In this document: positions 5,058 to 6,423 of the stretch, one piece after another
Position numbering within the stretch: the stretch's first letter is position 1
Layout: every line of letters starts with the position of its first letter
Source of the DNA: Candidatus Arcticimaribacter sp.
Lineage (GTDB): Bacteria; Bacteroidota; Bacteroidia; Flavobacteriales; Flavobacteriaceae
NCBI GenBank assembly: GCA_011526335.1
Contig: WTJB01000046.1
Coordinates: 1-6,423, forward strand
Reading direction: 5' to 3'
DNA: 6,423 nt
The notes under the pieces: generated by a model
The model's database searches: none
Told to the model about the DNA's origin: nothing
Seen by the model: only the letters and a program-made list of their open reading frames with translations
Made by a program: the position numbers and the translations under genes

Positions 5058-6423
5058 TTCGTTTAATTTTACTCAAAAGTACAACATTTTCTACATGATG
5101 GGTTTGCGGAAACATATCCACGGCTTGCGATCGTACAACGCTGTAGTGCTCTTTCATTAACGCCAGGTCACGCGCTTGGGTGGCACTGTTACAGCTGACA
5201 TACACAATTTTTTCAGGAGCCATAGCAAGCAATTGTTTTACTACATCCTTGTGCATCCCTTCTCTTGGGGGATCTGTAATGACCACATCGGCTTTTCCGT
5301 GACGTTCTATAAACGAAGGGGTGAAAATATTTTTCATGTCCCCTGCTTCGAATAGGGTATTGTCAATATTATTGGCTTTAGCGTTTTGCTTGGCTGCTTC
5401 AATGGATTCCGGAACAACATCTACCCCCACGACTTTTTTGGCTTTCTGAGCAATAAATTGGGCAATGGTGCCAATTCCTGTATACAAATCGTATACACAC
5501 TCATCGCCTTTTAAATCGGCAAAATCACGTGCAATGGTATAAAGATGATAGGCCTGGGATGAGTTGGTCTGATAAAAGGTTTTTGGACCAATTCTAAAGA
5601 TCAAATCTTCCATGCCTTCTTCTATATAGTCTTTCCCAGAATGAACATGAATCGTATGCGGATACAAGACATCATTGGCCTGATCATTGATTACATACAA
5701 AAGGGAGTGGATGGCTGGGAAACGTTCCCTAAGATGATCCAATAAGGCCATGGCCGCATCGTCTTTGTAAACAAATTGAATCAAAACCATTACTTGCCCT
5801 AAGGCACTTGTACGAATAAGTAGAGAGCGTAACAGCCCCTCCTGTGTTTTAGGATTAAAGAAATCCATTTGGTGTTCTAAGGCATACCGTCTTATTTCAT
5901 TTCGGATAGCGTTTGAAGGATCTGCTTGAAGATGACATTTTTTAATGTCAACAATTTTATCCCACATACCAGGCTTATGAAATCCTAATCCGTTTTTTTC
6001 AAAGGTTTCGCCAGAATCAATTTCCTCCTGGGTCATCCACCTTTGATTGGAAAATGAAAATTCCATTTTATTCCGATACCAATACGGATCTTCTACCCCC
6101 AAGATATCTAGGGTTTCTTCAGGGATAACCCCGCCAATGCGTTTTAAATTTTCGTGTACTTCTTTGGCTTTAAAGTGCAATTGGGCTTTATAGTTCATAT
6201 GTTGCCACTTGCATCCTCCACAAATGCCAAAATGTTCACATACTGCAGAAATACGATCTTTAGAAGCTTGATGAAGACGCACAACATTGCCTTCATAATA
6301 CCCCTTTCTTTTTTTGTATGTCTTTACATCTACAATATCGCCAGGGACACCACTGTTGAGAAAAATGGTTTCGCCCTCTTGCGATTTGGCCACAGCTTTG
6401 CCCTTAGCGGCGATGTCCACAAT
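5050..6423 (-). CDS. rlmD: 23S rRNA (uracil-1939-C5)-methyltransferase RlmD, 5' end outside window
   Basis: SAM-dependent enzyme forming m5U at 23S rRNA position 1939 (E. coli numbering). Residues are counted from the GTG at 6420. A TRAM RNA-binding domain covers about 1-50. The iron-sulfur cluster cysteines are C61, C67 and C70 (CEHFGICGGC), plus C162. The methyltransferase domain has motif I YDLYTGIGT (310-318), acidic Asp334 (VGVDVVPES), and DPPREGMH (383-390). The catalytic nucleophile is Cys410 (YVSCN) and the likely base Glu444 (HHVENV). The frame is open through 6423 (an Ile codon precedes the GTG), and TRAM domains usually have about 10-20 more residues before this point. The GTG is therefore probably not the real start and the 5' end lies beyond the window. 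RlmD and the related RlmC and TrmA share this fold; the full TRAM domain and four cysteines favour RlmD. It heads the operon with DUF6452 and DUF6048 genes. Confidence 0.92.
   Translation of the reverse strand: MVDIAAKGKAVAKSQEGETIFLNSGVPGDIVDVKTYKKRKGYYEGNVVRLHQASKDRISAVCEHFGICGGCKWQHMNYKAQLHFKAKEVHENLKRIGGVIPEETLDILGVEDPYWYRNKMEFSFSNQRWMTQEEIDSGETFEKNGLGFHKPGMWDKIVDIKKCHLQADPSNAIRNEIRRYALEHQMDFFNPKTQEGLLRSLLIRTSALGQVMVLIQFVYKDDAAMALLDHLRERFPAIHSLLYVINDQANDVLYPHTIHVHSGKDYIEEGMEDLIFRIGPKTFYQTNSSQAYHLYTIARDFADLKGDECVYDLYTGIGTIAQFIAQKAKKVVGVDVVPESIEAAKQNAKANNIDNTLFEAGDMKNIFTPSFIERHGKADVVITDPPREGMHKDVVKQLLAMAPEKIVYVSCNSATQARDLALMKEHYSVVRSQAVDMFPQTHHVENVVLLSKIKRNA

Noticed and set aside
6418..6420. 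GTG as the start codon of rlmD
   Set aside because: The frame continues to the window edge, and the TRAM domain would lack its first strand; the real start is very probably outside.
1..6423. A hidden mobile, defence or CRISPR system
   Set aside because: Every gene fits a core or envelope family, no direct repeats with regular spacing, transposase, integrase or nuclease motifs are visible, and gaps between genes are short.

Overview
The window looks like an ordinary chromosomal segment from the phylum Bacteroidota, most likely family Flavobacteriaceae. The reasons are a moderately AT-rich base composition, no Shine-Dalgarno sequences ahead of starts, two sequences matching the Bacteroidota -7 promoter element TAnnTTTG, a head-GIN (DUF2807) lipoprotein, and a gene block rlmD - DUF6452 - DUF6048 that I recall as characteristic of flavobacterial genomes. 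I see no tRNA, rRNA, CRISPR array, insertion sequence, phage gene or integration site.

Layout. (1) Left edge, + strand: an alpha/beta hydrolase whose 5' end is probably cut by the window edge. It runs tail to tail into (2) a - strand head-GIN lipoprotein gene, overlapping it by 11 bp. (3) The 244-bp gap 1521-1764 has no gene but holds a strong intrinsic terminator-like hairpin pointing left. (4) A - strand ZIP-family metal transporter gene. (5) A 72-bp divergent spacer with two back-to-back -7 elements. (6) A + strand two-gene unit: a THUMP-domain 23S rRNA methyltransferase of the RlmL N-terminal type, then a 73-residue two-helix membrane protein coupled through TAATG. (7) This meets, tail to tail with a 4-bp overlap, a - strand operon running in from the right edge: rlmD (5' end cut), a DUF6452 lipoprotein and a DUF6048 probable outer-membrane barrel. 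These three genes overlap by 8 and 35 bp.

How the genes relate. Two are large-subunit rRNA methyltransferases (RlmD for U1939, RlmL-type for G2445, E. coli numbering). The rest are mostly envelope proteins: two lipoproteins, one beta-barrel candidate, one ZIP transporter and one small membrane protein. The only part with real prospects of undescribed biology is the tightly coupled DUF6452/DUF6048 pair. I see no defence, toxin-antitoxin or biosynthetic system, and I have not forced one.
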